Made by a program: the position numbers and the translations under genes. 64,000 bases of DNA from Okapia johnstoni. Taxonomy: Eukaryota; Chordata; Mammalia; Artiodactyla; Giraffidae. Below are positions 34,063-44,956 of the stretch, piece by piece. The notes under the pieces are model-generated. The model was given only the letters and a program-made list of their open reading frames with translations. It made no database searches and was not told the origin of the DNA. The stretch lies in the NCBI GenBank assembly GCA_024291935.2, contig CM044316.1, positions 7,804,501 through 7,868,500 of the forward strand, written 5' to 3'. Each line of letters starts with the position of its first letter. Within the stretch, counting starts at the first letter, position 1.

Positions 34063-34707
34063 AATAAAATACTCAAAAACTATGTCCTCATCACATTCCC
34101 AAGAACTTTTGAATATCCTAGCTTGCACTGCAAGAAAAATTACAATAGCAGATGCGATGAGATTGTTAATTAATCTTGGTATAAGAAGATTAGCACAGAG
34201 TATACAAGTAATCACAGTAACCCTTTAAAAGTGGGAAAGAAGAAGAAGTGAAGTGAGATAGGCAGTTAAAAATGCTATGCACTTGGATTTGAAGATAGAG
34301 GAAAGACCATGAGCCCAAGAATGCTGGTGGCTAATGTAAACAAAATAAGAAGGGAATACTTGTCCTCTGGAGTGTCCCTGAGGATCAAAGTCCTGCCAAC
34401 ATTTCAATTTTAGCCCAAAGAGATCCATTTCAGGTTCCTGACCTTCTAGAATTTCAAGATAGACATTCATTCTAAACTACTGGTGTGGTAATTAATTACA
34501 GGAGCAAGATGAATCTAATACAGATACTTGCTCAATTAGATATTGTCCCTCTGAGCTGAGTTTAAGCTTCTCAATACAGTCAGTGAGTTTCCTTAAAAGG
34601 CATTCTGTGTTGAACTTCTATTTTAAATATAAGAAAATCAGAGTCAGTCTGGAGAAATTTTGTCCCATTAGCTGGTACAGGGAATTTCACATTGCCCAGT
34701 GTAAATA
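34063..34707. other. Gene-free spacer
   Basis: Parallels 43660-44070 (aaaactatgtcctcatcaca versus aaaagacatcacatcctaaa; ccattagccc / gatccatttcaggttcctga). No gene. Confidence 0.45.
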
Positions 34708-34838
34708 TTGGAGAAGGACATGGCAACTCTCTCCAGTATTCTTGCCTGGAAAATCCCATGGACAGAGGAGCCTACAGGGCTACAGTCCACGGTGTCACAA
34801 GAGTCAGACACAATTTAGGGACTAAACAATAACAACAA
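34708..34838 (+). mobile_element. Bov-tA SINE, 3' part
   Basis: ttggagaaggacatggcaac through gagtcagacacaatttagg. Confidence 0.9.
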
Positions 34839-35528
34839 ATGTAAATATGGTTCTGACTTTGAGGTCTTGGAGAATTTAAGATAAAAAAAGTAAATAATTA
34901 TCAAAATTAAGATCACACGTTCTATTTTACATCTTCCTGTTAAACTTTTTCATATTCTACTTATGTTAATTCAAGCATTTATTCTTTCATGACTATCCTT
35001 CCAACTTTCTCTCAGGTTTTCTTCTAAAACAATGGATGGGATTACAAATGAGACTGTGTGCATGTATATGTATGGATGAGTGTGGCTCTTTGAGAGAAAG
35101 GTGTATACAGATACATACATGTACTTCTAAACTTGAAAACTCTGGACTCAGTGAAGTATTTCTATACATTTCATTCATTTTTCACAACGTTAAAGTGAGT
35201 TAGAATTAATCATCTCACAGTTTCTTCTGAACTAAGCAAAACTAAGGCTCAGAGCAAATTGCATTATTAACAATAGCATTAAAAATGACTTAAAATATCT
35301 TGTGCACCTTCTGAAATCATACACAAATTGAATAATGTTTTTATTTTTTTGAAATCCAGAAAATTGTATATTTTTAAAATGTGCAGTTTATTATATGTAA
35401 ATACACTTTAATGAGTTAGTTAAGAATTAAACATTTTGTTGGTACATTGTTTAGCATAGTATGTTAAGCACATGTAGTTGAGTCAAACCTAAAATTGGTG
35501 AGAGATAGCTCCTCTAAGTGCTCTAGGG
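34839..35528. other. Gene-free spacer
   Basis: AT-rich; 35030-35230 resembles 7250-7480 and 44570-44720 (ttcattcatttttcacaac; ctcagagcaaattg). No gene. Confidence 0.45.
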
Positions 35529-35730
35529 GTAGTCAGCTCCATTGGCTCAGTCAGTGAAGAGTGTGCAGGGGACCTGGGTTTGATCCCTGGGTCAGGAATA
35601 TCCCTTGGAGGAGGAAATGACAACCCACTCCAGTATCCTTGCTTGAGAAATCCCATGGACAGAGGAGCTTGGTGCGCTACAGTCCATGGGGTCACAAAAC
35701 ACAACTTACTGACTAAACCACCATCAGCTC
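35529..35730 (+). mobile_element. Bov-tA SINE
   Basis: Plus orientation; head decayed, B-box-like ggtttgatccc, tail gtcacaaaacacaacttac. Confidence 0.9.
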
Positions 35731-36387
35731 CTCTAACTAGGAAGAAACAAAGTGTCACTTATGGATATAGTAATGGTGAAATTTAGATAAAACAGCTAAC
35801 ATTTGAGAAACGCATTTTTTTCTTGTAAACTAACCTGCATATATAAAAGGAAGAATTTGACATAAAGGGGTTCAAGACAAAGAAGCATTACAACTGCACA
35901 CAACATCATGGATGAGCCTTTATAACACAACATAGGACCTGACAGCTGACAGTAGACCCATGAGGAGACAAATCAGAACTCAGATAAAGTCCCCATCATA
36001 GAAACCCATTTGATAATAAATCCATTATATTAAACCACTTGCTTTTAGGATGATTTTCTATGTAGCCATAGCTAACTGATACAATAAGCAATGTGAACAA
36101 AACTGAGGGAAGTTATAAAAACATGCTGCATTTTTCCTAGGCAATTGTTGTGATATTTCATGATTTCCTTGTTATTCAAGTTTATTTCATACAGTTGTGT
36201 TAAAAAGGGATTCCACTGAGGTTTCCTTTTAGGTAAGCAAGAAAGTTTAAAAGGATATGCCTGTTTGTAGAAAACTTGTGACTGAACCACAGGACTGGAT
36301 AGGAGTTTAAGCTCTCTAGTGAGCCACACTTTAGATATACATATATATATTATATAATATAAATATGATATTTATATTATTAAGACT
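35731..36387. other. Gene-free module spacer
   Basis: 35905-36330 aligns with 48345-48800 (acaacatcatggatgag; atagctaactgat). No gene. Confidence 0.55.
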
Positions 36388-36690
36388 TTTCTGATAGCTA
36401 AGTTGGTAGAGAATCTGCCTGTAATGCAGGAGATCCTGGTTTGATTCCTGGGTCTGGAAGATCTGCTGGGGAAGGGATAGGCTGCCCACTCTAGTATTCT
36501 TGGGCTTCCCTTGTGGCTCAGCTGGTAAAGAATCCTCCTGCAATGTGGGACACATGGGTTTGATTCCTGGGTTGGGACGATCCCCTGGAGAAGGGAAAGG
36601 CTACCCGCTCCAGTATTCTGGCCTGGAGAATCCCATGGACTACACAGTCACAAAGAGTTGGACACAACTGAGCAACTTTCACTTTCATAT
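36388..36690 (+). mobile_element. Composite Bov-tA SINE with two tRNA-like heads
   Basis: Head one from cttttctgatagctaagttgg to ctctagtattcttgggcttcc. Head two follows (cttgtggctcagctggtaaa) with a full body ending gagcaactttcactttca. Confidence 0.85.
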
Positions 36691-37578
36691 TATTCATTGA
36701 CTACTCTTTTCATGGAAATGACAGAACTTGGAATGGGGGAAATACTTCATTTAGAGCAATGGAAGGAATCATATTTGTAAGCGATAATGGAAAACTTCAT
36801 GCAGAAACAGAAAGATATAATTAAACCAAACACTACTTCACCCCAACAATAAACCCCTTTATGAATGAACACCATGAAAAACTATTTTGCACGGTAATAA
36901 TCTGACATAAAGTTTTGCTACATCATGCTTCAAATCCTCTTTGAGTCGAGACCTTATAATGTCAAAGTCTTTATTGAAATTTGCTTCAGATAGACAATTG
37001 GAGACATACATGTGATGCTCTGTTTTCCCAGTAACTCCTGTAGGCAACATGGACACTGAGCTAAATGGAGAATAGTACACTGTGAGGGAGTAAAATCAGA
37101 TGACCAGTTATGAAACACACTCTCTGTTAACGTCTATGAATACATTTTCAGATAGAGTAATTATTGCAGTGATGTTCCAAGTTATACTGAACTAAAAAAT
37201 GGTTAATTGGTTTCATATTTGTCTCTTCTATGGAATTATGTAATTAGTTTTGTTGTCAAGATTTTTTTTTCTTTTTTCCATATAAGTAGCACAATTCATG
37301 ATTACACTTTTAGTAAAGTGAAAAAAAAATGACTCAGTGCAAAGTATTTCATCTCAGAAGAATTTATTCTTAAGAAATGGGCAATTTACATACATTTCAC
37401 ATAAGATTTTTGAGTCAATTTTGGAGAGTCAAAAAATGACAAAATAAAACCTATACATGACAGAGAACAGAAAGTTAATAATGGGTGTTTTTTTTTTATT
37501 GTATAGAGAAGTTGAAATCAAAGAAAAGGAAATACCAAGCAGTCAGTTGAAGAAATGGTTACTATAATCACAAAACAC
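36691..37578. other. 3' flank of OR5
   Basis: AT-rich, shares stretches with the 3' flanks of OR3 and OR9 (gaagttgaaatcaaag at 37510). No gene. Confidence 0.5.
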
Positions 37579-38430
37579 TCAAAGAATCAAAGTGCCTGGC
37601 TCTGAGGCTTTCAGCCTGGGTGACATGGGCATTCCTTCAGCCCAAGAGAAAATGGCCCTTCCTAAGCCAGAGAAATAAAATAAGGAGACAATGGAAAGGT
37701 GAGACACACAGGTTGAAAATGCTTTATACTTTCCATGGGCTGATGAGATTCCACAGATAGAGGACACTATCTTAGAGTAAGAGTAAAGAATACCAGTCAG
37801 GGGACCACCACCAACAATCACAGCTCCAAAACACAGTGCTGTGTTATTGAGGAAAGTGTCATAACAGGCAAGTTGGACAAGCTGTTTGGTTTCACAGAAA
37901 AAGTGGTGTATTTCCAAGTCTGAGCAGAAGGACAAACGCAGCACCATTAAGCTGTGTAACAATGAGTATGTTGCACTTATTACCCAGGAAACCAGAACCA
38001 GACGTCCAGAGAGCCAGGGGTTCATGATGACTGTGTAGTGTAAAGGGTGGCAGATGGCCACGTACCGATCATAGGCCATCACAGCCAGGAGAAAGTCATC
38101 TAATCCTGCAAAGAGTATGTAAAGATACATCTGGGTGATGCAGCCTTCATAGGTTATGACTTGGCTCTGCATCTGGATGTTCCACAGCATCTTTGGGATG
38201 GTGGTGGAGGTGAAACAGATGTCTACAAAGGACAGGTTGGAGAGGAAGAAGTACATGGGGGTGTGGAGGTGGGGGTCTGAGCTGACGGCCAGGATGATGA
38301 GCAGGTTTCCAAACACGGTGATCAGGTACATGGAGAGGAAAAGCCCAAATATGAGGGGCTGCAGTTCTGGTTCCTCTGAAAGTCCCAGAAGAAGAAATTT
38401 TGAAAATTTTGTACTGTTCCTTGGCTCCAT
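37579..38430 (-). pseudogene. OR5: OR7A-like receptor with TM7 deleted
   Basis: From the ATG at 38428-38430 ([18 protein letters not shown]) the frame is open for 283 codons and keeps an N-glycosylation site at N5, [16 protein letters not shown]97, [15 protein letters not shown], three loop-2 cysteines and [12 protein letters not shown] in TM6. After FYFSGLG the text jumps to [11 protein letters not shown]. At the DNA level this matches the very end of the coding region in OR3 (GGGCCAATTGTCCTGGGGCT), so about 190 bases holding the third outer loop, TM7 and the start of the C-tail are gone. The acceptor CCCAATAG (AG at 38444-38445) lies 13 bases before the ATG, and cassette E is 3.6 kb upstream. 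A receptor without TM7 should not fold or signal. The open frame suggests that the deletion is fairly recent. Confidence 0.88.
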
Positions 38431-38638
38431 GTGTTGGAAGTGACTATTGGGAAAAAGAATAATTTTTGTTTGAACAGGCATAATTTACATAACTGAACTA
38501 CTATAATTTTATTTTGCTGGCAAGAAATTGATGTTAAGATGTTATATATAAATAAATTATCTTTGAGGGTATACCCCATTTCACCTGTTATTAAAATTTT
38601 TTGTCCCATTCACAGCATATTTTAAAAGAGTTCATGTA

Positions 38639-40137
38639 TTGGGTTGGCCAAAAGAGTTGCTCATTGTTTTTTTTCATGTAAGACGGATCTAGTAGCACTC
38701 ACTTGTCTTTAACATCATTTGAAACAGTTGTGTTAGATTATATTGTGACAGATATCATATCAGCATGCAATAAAAAGCATCAAAATTGGTGAATTTTTGT
38801 GTAGCTATTTTAATATTGAAGATGGAAGAGAAAAGCGACATTTTCAGAATTTTATTCTTTATTATTTCAAGAAAGGTAAAAACACAATGACAAAAGGTAA
38901 AAAAAAGACAAAAAAAGTTTGTGAAATATATGGAAAAGATGATGTGACTGATCAAACATGTCAAAAGAGGTTTACAAAGTTTCATGCTGGAGATTTCTCA
39001 GTGTACAGTGCACCTTGGACAAGACCAGTTGAACTTGATAGCAATAAAATCAAGATGTTCATTGAGAACAACCAACATTTCACCAAGAAGGAGAGAGTTA
39101 ATAAACTCAAAATATCCATATCAAGTGTTGAAAATCATTACCTTGGTTTTGTTAATCACTTTGATGTTTGTTAATCACATAAGTGAAAGTCGTTCAGTCG
39201 TGTTCAACTCTTTGCAACTCCGTGGACTACACAGTCCGTGGAATTCTCCAGGCCAGAATACTAGAGTGGGTATCCTTTCCCTTCTCCAGTGGATCTTCCC
39301 AACCCAGGGATCGAACCCAGGTCTCCCACATAGTAGGTGAATTCTTTACCACCTCTGTGACAAGGGAAGCCCTTATCACATGAGTTAAGCAAGAAAAAAG
39401 AAAATCCTTCTTGACCAGAATCCACATGTGACTCTACTTAAATGTAATGAAAATATTCTATTTTTGAAACAAAATGTGACAGGCAATGAAAAGTGGATAC
39501 TGTTCAATAATGTGGAATGGAAGAGCTCATGGGCCAAGCAAAATTAACCCACCACCAACCATGCCAATGGCTGGTCTTCATCCAAAGAAGTTGATGTTGT
39601 GTATATGGTGGGATTGGAAGGGAGTCCTCTATTGTGAGGTCCTTCTTGAAAATCAAAAGATTAATTCCAGCAAGTACTCTTTCCTATTAGGCCAGCTGAA
39701 GGCAGCCCTTGATGCATAGCAGCCAGAATTAGTGAATAGAAAATGCATAACCTTCCATCAGGAAACTACAAGACAGCTTATATCTTTGATGACCAGGAAA
39801 AAATTTTTACTGCTTGGCTAGGAATTTCTGAGTCATCTGCCATATTCACCAAACATTGTACCTTCAATTTTCCATTTATTTCAGTCTTTACAAAATTCTC
39901 TTGATGGAGAAAAAAAATTCACTTCCCTGAAAGACTATAAAAAGCACCCGGAACAATTCTCTGTTCAAAAAGATTTAACGTTTTAGGAAGATGGAATTAT
40001 GAAGTTGCCTGAAAAATGGCAGAAAGTAGTGGAACAAAACAGTGAATATGTTGTCCAATAAAGTTCTTGGTGAAAATGAAAAACATGTCTTTTATTTTGC
40101 TTGAAAAAATGAAGGAACTGTTTTTTTGTCAGCACAG
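38639..40137 (+). mobile_element. Mariner DNA transposon
   Basis: The element starts with the mariner terminal repeat ttgggttggccaaaa and ends in its decayed complement (tttttttgtcagcacag). TA dinucleotides flank both ends (38637-38638 and 40138-40139). Two transposase pieces are readable on the plus strand. The first is an N-terminal helix-turn-helix region (frame at 38797-39174, containing CQKRFTKFHAGDFS). The second is a catalytic-core piece (39486-39719, containing LCIWWDWKGVLYCEVLL and LGQLKAALD). Stops, frameshifts and a SINE insertion at 39179 make it inactive. Sister modules at 57897 and 24560 show the uninterrupted target sequence. Confidence 0.92.
39179..39375 (-). mobile_element. 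Bov-tA SINE inserted in the mariner
   Basis: Minus orientation from aagtgaaagtcgttcagtcg to gtgacaagggaagccc. The flanking words ttaatcaca and ttatcacat are a probable imperfect target duplication. Confidence 0.92.
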
Positions 40138-40436
40138 TATTCACAGTTTTAATGAGAAACTCTTTCATGACTTTGAGAAGTATATATTGAGAGTCAACAT
40201 ATTTCAAACACATACTGGGAATAAACAGATGCAGAAAAACAAATCCCCCACACTCCAGGAAAGATGAAAAATTATACTCAAATAAATATATTATATACTG
40301 TATCAGGTGATGACAGATTCTATGAGGAAAATAAAACCAGGTGTAAAGGAAGGAGAGGCAGGAGGTACTATTCTGTACTGAGTGTTCAGGCAAGGCCAGC
40401 AAACAAGATGATAATTGAACAGATAGCTCAAGAAAG

Positions 40437-40655
40437 GAGCTTCCCTGGTGGCTCAGACAGTAAAGCATCTGCTTACAATGCAGTAAAGTGAGGTTTGATC
40501 CCTGGATGGGGAGGATCCCCTGGAGAAGGAAATGGCAATCCACTCCAGTACTCTTGCCTGGAAAATCCCATGGACAGAGGAGCCTGGTAGGCTACAGTCC
40601 ATGGGGTCACAAAGAGTCAGACATGACTGAGCAACTTCACTTTCACTTTCAGCTC
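40437..40655 (+). mobile_element. Bov-tA SINE
   Basis: Complete plus copy from gagcttccctggtggctcag to gagcaacttcactttcac. Confidence 0.95.
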
Positions 40656-40703
40656 AATAAAGAGAGAGAAGGATCAGAAAAAGTGTGTGCCTGGCGGAGG
40701 GAA

Positions 40704-40912
40704 TGGGCTTTCCTGGTGGCTCAGATGGTAAAGAATCTGCCTGCTAATGTAGGAGACACTGGTTCAATCTCTGGGTTGGCAAGCTCCTCTGGAGAAGGAA
40801 ATGGCAACCAGTTCCAGTATTCTTGCCTGGGAAATCCCCTGGACAGAGGAGCCTGGTAGGCTACAGTGCATGGGGTTGCAAATGAGTCAGACACAATTTA
40901 GCGAATAACAGC
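40704..40912 (+). mobile_element. Bov-tA SINE
   Basis: Complete plus copy from gggctttcctggtggctcag to gacacaatttagcg, only about 50 bases after the previous one. Confidence 0.95.
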
Positions 40913-41543
40913 AAAAACAAATACACAAGTCCAAGTGCCTCTGTTTTAGGAACTTCTCTCACTCCACAAGGCACAGGTTCGCAGACACACCATGGCCTCC
41001 TGGGCTGTGTTTCTATCATGAAATTCACTCCCAGAACCACCCTCCTTAAGGCATGAGTGATGACAACTCAAGCTGGTCAGATCAGATCAGCTTTCTCCTA
41101 AAGAATGTGGAAAACCCAGAAAGTCCTATTCATAAGCTTCCAAGAAAATAATAGATTGGGGTTCCTTTTTGCTATGGCCACTTTCTGCCCTGTTTTTAAA
41201 GAAATAAAAAGTTATGGGAGAGGGATAGAGAGGAAAAAAATAAAAGAAAAATATCTAAGAAGCTCAAATGGCCCCTGAGACAATGTAATGAAGAAAAGCT
41301 TTATTGGTTGGGCAGCCTTCCAACTTCAGCTACATTCTTTGGTACCACGAAAAAAATCATAAAGATAAATACCTTTCTGTTTTCCCCAAGGACAGAAACA
41401 GTGATATCTGTATGATGTGAAAAACTATAGCATGTGTAGTCTAATATGTCTCAGCTTAAAATAAAAAGAAATGTCCTTATTTCACTGGATATCTCTCCAC
41501 AGCTAATAACCTATTTGTCTAGTCCTGTAATCTATTGAATTAT
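40913..41543. other. Gene-free OR5 intron
   Basis: 40925-41240 aligns with 25215-25490 (gcctctgttttaggaacttc; tcctgggctgtgtt). No gene. Confidence 0.6.
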
Positions 41544-41808
41544 GAACATTCATTGGAAGGATTGATACTGAAGCTAAAGCTCCCATACTTTGGCCACCTG
41601 ATTCAAAGAGCTGACTCATTGGAAAAGACCCTGAAAAATTCTGGAGAAGGGGGTGACAGATGATGAGATGGTTGGATGATGTCACTGATTTACTAGACAT
41701 GAGTCTGAGCAAACTGAGGGAGATAACAATGGACAGAGAAGCCAGTCATGCTGAAGTTCATGGGGATGGCAAAGAGTTGGACACAACTCAGTGACTGAAC
41801 AACAACTA
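41544..41808 (+). mobile_element. BovB LINE 3' end
   Basis: aacattcattggaaggattg through gatgagatggttggatgatg to ctcagtgactgaac. Confidence 0.93.
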
Positions 41809-42082
41809 CTTTCATTGGAAGCAGTTTATATCTCCCATTCTTTCTTCCACTGGGCTTCCACTAGCACAATTTAATTGTCAACATTGACAATTGAGTTTCT
41901 AAGTGCAATGTTCCTTTGTCAGCATCATAAATAAATGCATTATTAAGAAAGTCATCAAACAACCTGAGTGATTTCTGGCCTCTGTTCTATGCTGTATCGG
42001 CTCTTAGGTGACCTCTGGGACAAGTTCAGGGCTTCCTTGCTCCCTGGACCTCTCCTGAAGTGCCTATTAAGCTCTCAGACTC

Positions 42083-42429
42083 ACCTGCATGGAGACTCTG
42101 GGAAGAAGCTTTTGGTGTGGAAGTCAAAATTCTTCTGTAAATGATTGATTGACAATGCAGACAGGTTTTGTTCCCAAACCAGACAATAAGGAAGAGGATC
42201 AAGCATTGATCACCCAGCTAGATTTAGGACTGTAAAGGCAGCAGCCACATTCTGTTCAAAGTTGCAGAGGCTGAGGGACTGTAGCCAAGGAGGTATTTAC
42301 ATCTTTCTATATCAGCTCATTAGTCATGTTTTCCTCTTGTTACTCCAACCTCCAAGTACATGATTTCCCTTGGGGATGCTGGTCTGGATATAATGGATTT
42401 GTTTCTTGCTTCTCCATTCCTAGTAGCCT
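42083..42429 (-). promoter_or_regulatory. Cassette E: putative OR promoter and leader exon (for OR5)
   Basis: Minus-strand order: GGCTACTAGGAAT (42416-42429), a strong O/E-like TCCCCAAGGGAA (42364-42375), CTAATGAGC (42315-42323), TATA-like GTAAATA (42294-42300), and donor GCAG|GTGAGT with GT at 42083-42084. Its partner acceptor at 38444-38445 is about 3.6 kb away. The coding exon it serves (OR5) has lost TM7. Confidence 0.58.
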
Positions 42430-43024
42430 GCATTACATTAGAAGAATCCAGTTTTCATCACTCCTTTCCCTTTACCTCTCCTTCTTCCAAAGCTCTGACT
42501 CCCAGCACCTCATCACATCCTTGAGTTCAAATATTCTCAGAAGTATAATATTGAAGATTTGTCTTGACTAGTTACCTTGGGTCTTCAGTGTTTTGATTTG
42601 TGGCTGGAACACAACCTCTGAAATCTCTGAATGTGACTATTCCAACCCATTATAAAGGGAGATAATTTTGCTCCTTTAATAAAAGAATTGGGTATTTTAA
42701 TCATTGGTTTCATGAAAGTCTTGCAGTTCCAATAAGGATTCCCTACTTATATTAGAAGTTATTAGCTGTCATTTATCCCTCTTTATAAAATATTTGCAGC
42801 TATGGAAGACCTTTATAGATACTCTTATGCACTGCTAACCTACATATTATAGAGACTGTCAAATTTAATTATTAAAACACTGTGTTCTGAGTTAGAACTT
42901 ACATGAACTCCATTCTTGATTGTAGAGATGGAACTCAGAGGGATTTAATGTTCTGCTTAAAGGTACATACCAAGTGAGGGATGAAATCTTGACTGGAATT
43001 AGTCAAGATACTTACAGTTTTCAA
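42430..43024. other. Gene-free module spacer
   Basis: Aligns with 32750-33310 and 55830-56230. No gene. Confidence 0.55.
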
Positions 43025-43289
43025 ATTCTGGACAGTGGTTCTTAACCAGAGATGATTTTTCTCCTGGGAATATTTGGCAATGTCTAAAGGGATGCTTACT
43101 CTGGGAAATCACATAGACAGAGGATCCTGGTGGGCTACAGTCCATGGGATTGCAAAGAGACAGACATGACTGAGCGACTAAAGAGCAGCAAAGAGATGCT
43201 GTTAATTCTTATATACAGCAGGACAGAGACCAATACAAGTAATTGTACTGTCCCAAATGCCAACAGTGAGAAGGTAAGAAAAGCTATTT
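43025..43289 (+). mobile_element. hAT MITE, MER20-like, split by a SINE
   Basis: acagtggttcttaaccagag and ggaatatttggcaatgtcta before, and gtactgtcccaaatgccaac after, the SINE piece at 43097-43188. Confidence 0.78.
43097..43188 (+). mobile_element. Bov-tA SINE, 3' part
   Basis: tgggaaatcacatagacaga through catgactgagcgactaaag. The words gggatgct before and gagatgct after look like its target duplication; the paralog at 33380 is empty. Confidence 0.88.
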
Positions 43290-43480
43290 TGGACCAGGAC
43301 TTCTACAAGTTCATTTTGCATAAAAATTACCAAGGTCAGCGGTTGAAATGCAAAATCTGTTTCATGAGGTCTCTATTGGGCCCATGGAATGGATTTCAAA
43401 CAAACTTTTAGTTATTGAAACTGCAAGTCTTGTTCTGTGGATCACAGTTTGGGTATCAAGGCCGCAGTCCTATGTTAGGG
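43290..43480 (+). mobile_element. hAT MITE, MER5-like
   Basis: gacttctacaagttcatttt, aaaattaccaaggtcagcgg and ctgtggatcacagtttgggt; positional sister of 33481 and 58395. Confidence 0.7.
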
Positions 43481-44072
43481 TCAAGTGTATATAGTTTTAG
43501 TCTACTCCACAGAGGCTATTTTATGTAAGTAATTTTGAAAAAAGTTTTTCACTCATTTTATAGGTGGCAGTGAATTATGTGGCAGATCTTTTAAATATAA
43601 GAGCTCTTGAGTGACATAAATAAAATATATATATTAAGAAGAGTTTGCGGCAGGCAGAATAAGGACTCCAAAAGACATCACATCCTAAACCAAACAACTT
43701 TAAAATCTATTAGTCCATATAGCAGGGTAATTAAGACAGTAGATGGAATATAGCTGCTAGTAATGTGTTTTAAGATACAAAAATTAGCCTGAATTTTCAC
43801 TTTGGACTAGTGTAAACACAATGATCCTCTAAGTGTGAAAGAGAGGAAGAAGAATTGGACTCAGAGAAACATGTGAAGATGGTATGCTGCTGGCTTTGAA
43901 GATGGAGGAAGGATAAAAGGATATATATCATTCCATGATATAAGGAATGCAGGTGGCCCCTGGAAATTGGAATAGGAGAAGGAATTCATCCTCACCTGGA
44001 ACATCCTGAAAAATCCAAGCCCTCCAGATGTGGGTTTGATTTAAACCCACTGAGACTCATTTCAAGACACAG
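43481..44072. other. Gene-free spacer
   Basis: Parallels 33680-33840 and 34060-34440 (tttattttatgtaagtaattttg). No gene. Confidence 0.5.
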
Positions 44073-44556
44073 TGTTAGGGGAAGCACACTGACTGAAACC
44101 GCCCACCCTGTCCAGGCTCTCTAGTAACCCTTCACATGAGCTGTTTTACAACAGGAGGTCCTGGTCAGGTATATGGAGCTAATAAGCCACCACCAATTGG
44201 AAGAGTTCGGGAAAGGTCAAAAGGAGACACCGAGTGTCTGTCCATCTCCCAGAATCCCTCTCGCTAGCGTCCATCTTGGCTGAGCGATGAGAGCACCACC
44301 AGGAAGGACTCTGAGTGAGAATGATTGGCCAAAGACAACCCTGAAATTAATCCCATCACCATAAAACCTGAGACTGTGAGACACGTGGCAAAGCAGCTCT
44401 CCTGGGTTCCCTTACCCTGCTGCTCTCCACCCAGGTGCCTTCTTCCAGTAAAGTCTCTTACTTTGTCAGCACGTATCTCCTTGGACAATTCTTTTCCGAG
44501 CGTTAGACAAGAACCCGCTCTTGGGGCCCTGGAGAGGTGCCCCCCTTCCTACAACA
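44073..44556 (+). mobile_element. Solo LTR of a gammaretrovirus-like (ERV1) element
   Basis: A 484-base block starts with tgttagggg and ends with cctacaaca, so it has TG...CA ends. It is flanked on both sides by the 4-base word acag (44069-44072 and 44557-44560). A 4-base target duplication fits class I endogenous retroviruses. The inside is GC-rich compared with its surroundings, has an ataaaac-type TATA-like word near 44360 and an agtaaa polyadenylation-like word near 44447. No internal viral genes are present, so the provirus has recombined down to a single LTR. Confidence 0.85.
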
Positions 44557-44560
44557 ACAG

Positions 44561-44956
44561 TATATGTGTGAGTCTGTTTAGTTGAAAGAAGGATGTTAAC
44601 AAATGCACATACATGTATATATACACATACTCCTTACTCTTGAAGGTTTTCTTTGGACTCAAAATATATCCAACATTTCATGTATTTCACAACTTTCATC
44701 TGAATTAAGTTGTATTATCCCATACTGCCTTCAGATATAAGGGTCTTATTCCCAGGTGGATTACATTTTAACAAATATTTGAGAAAGCAGTTCAAACTTA
44801 TTCAGTATCTTCTTCAGTTGCATACAAATGAATCCATATATTATGTATTCTCAGGTTTGTATGAATCCTTTAATTTGGTAGATTGTGTGAAGATTACTGA
44901 ATATAACTGTACTGTTTTAAAGGTATGATGATTACTGAATATAATTGTACTCTTGT
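44561..44956. other. Gene-free spacer
   Basis: AT-rich module sequence. A 23-base direct repeat (attactgaatataa-ytgtact) occurs at 44893 and 44931, just before the BovB copy. Confidence 0.5.

Noticed and set aside
44324..44585. Frames of 74-86 codons in a GC-rich block as a candidate gene
   Set aside because: They lie wholly or mostly inside the solo LTR (44073-44556), which explains the GC content and open frames.
44893..44956. 23-base direct repeat before the BovB copy as a target duplication
   Set aside because: Both repeat units lie on the same (5') side of the element, so they do not flank it; more likely a local tandem duplication.
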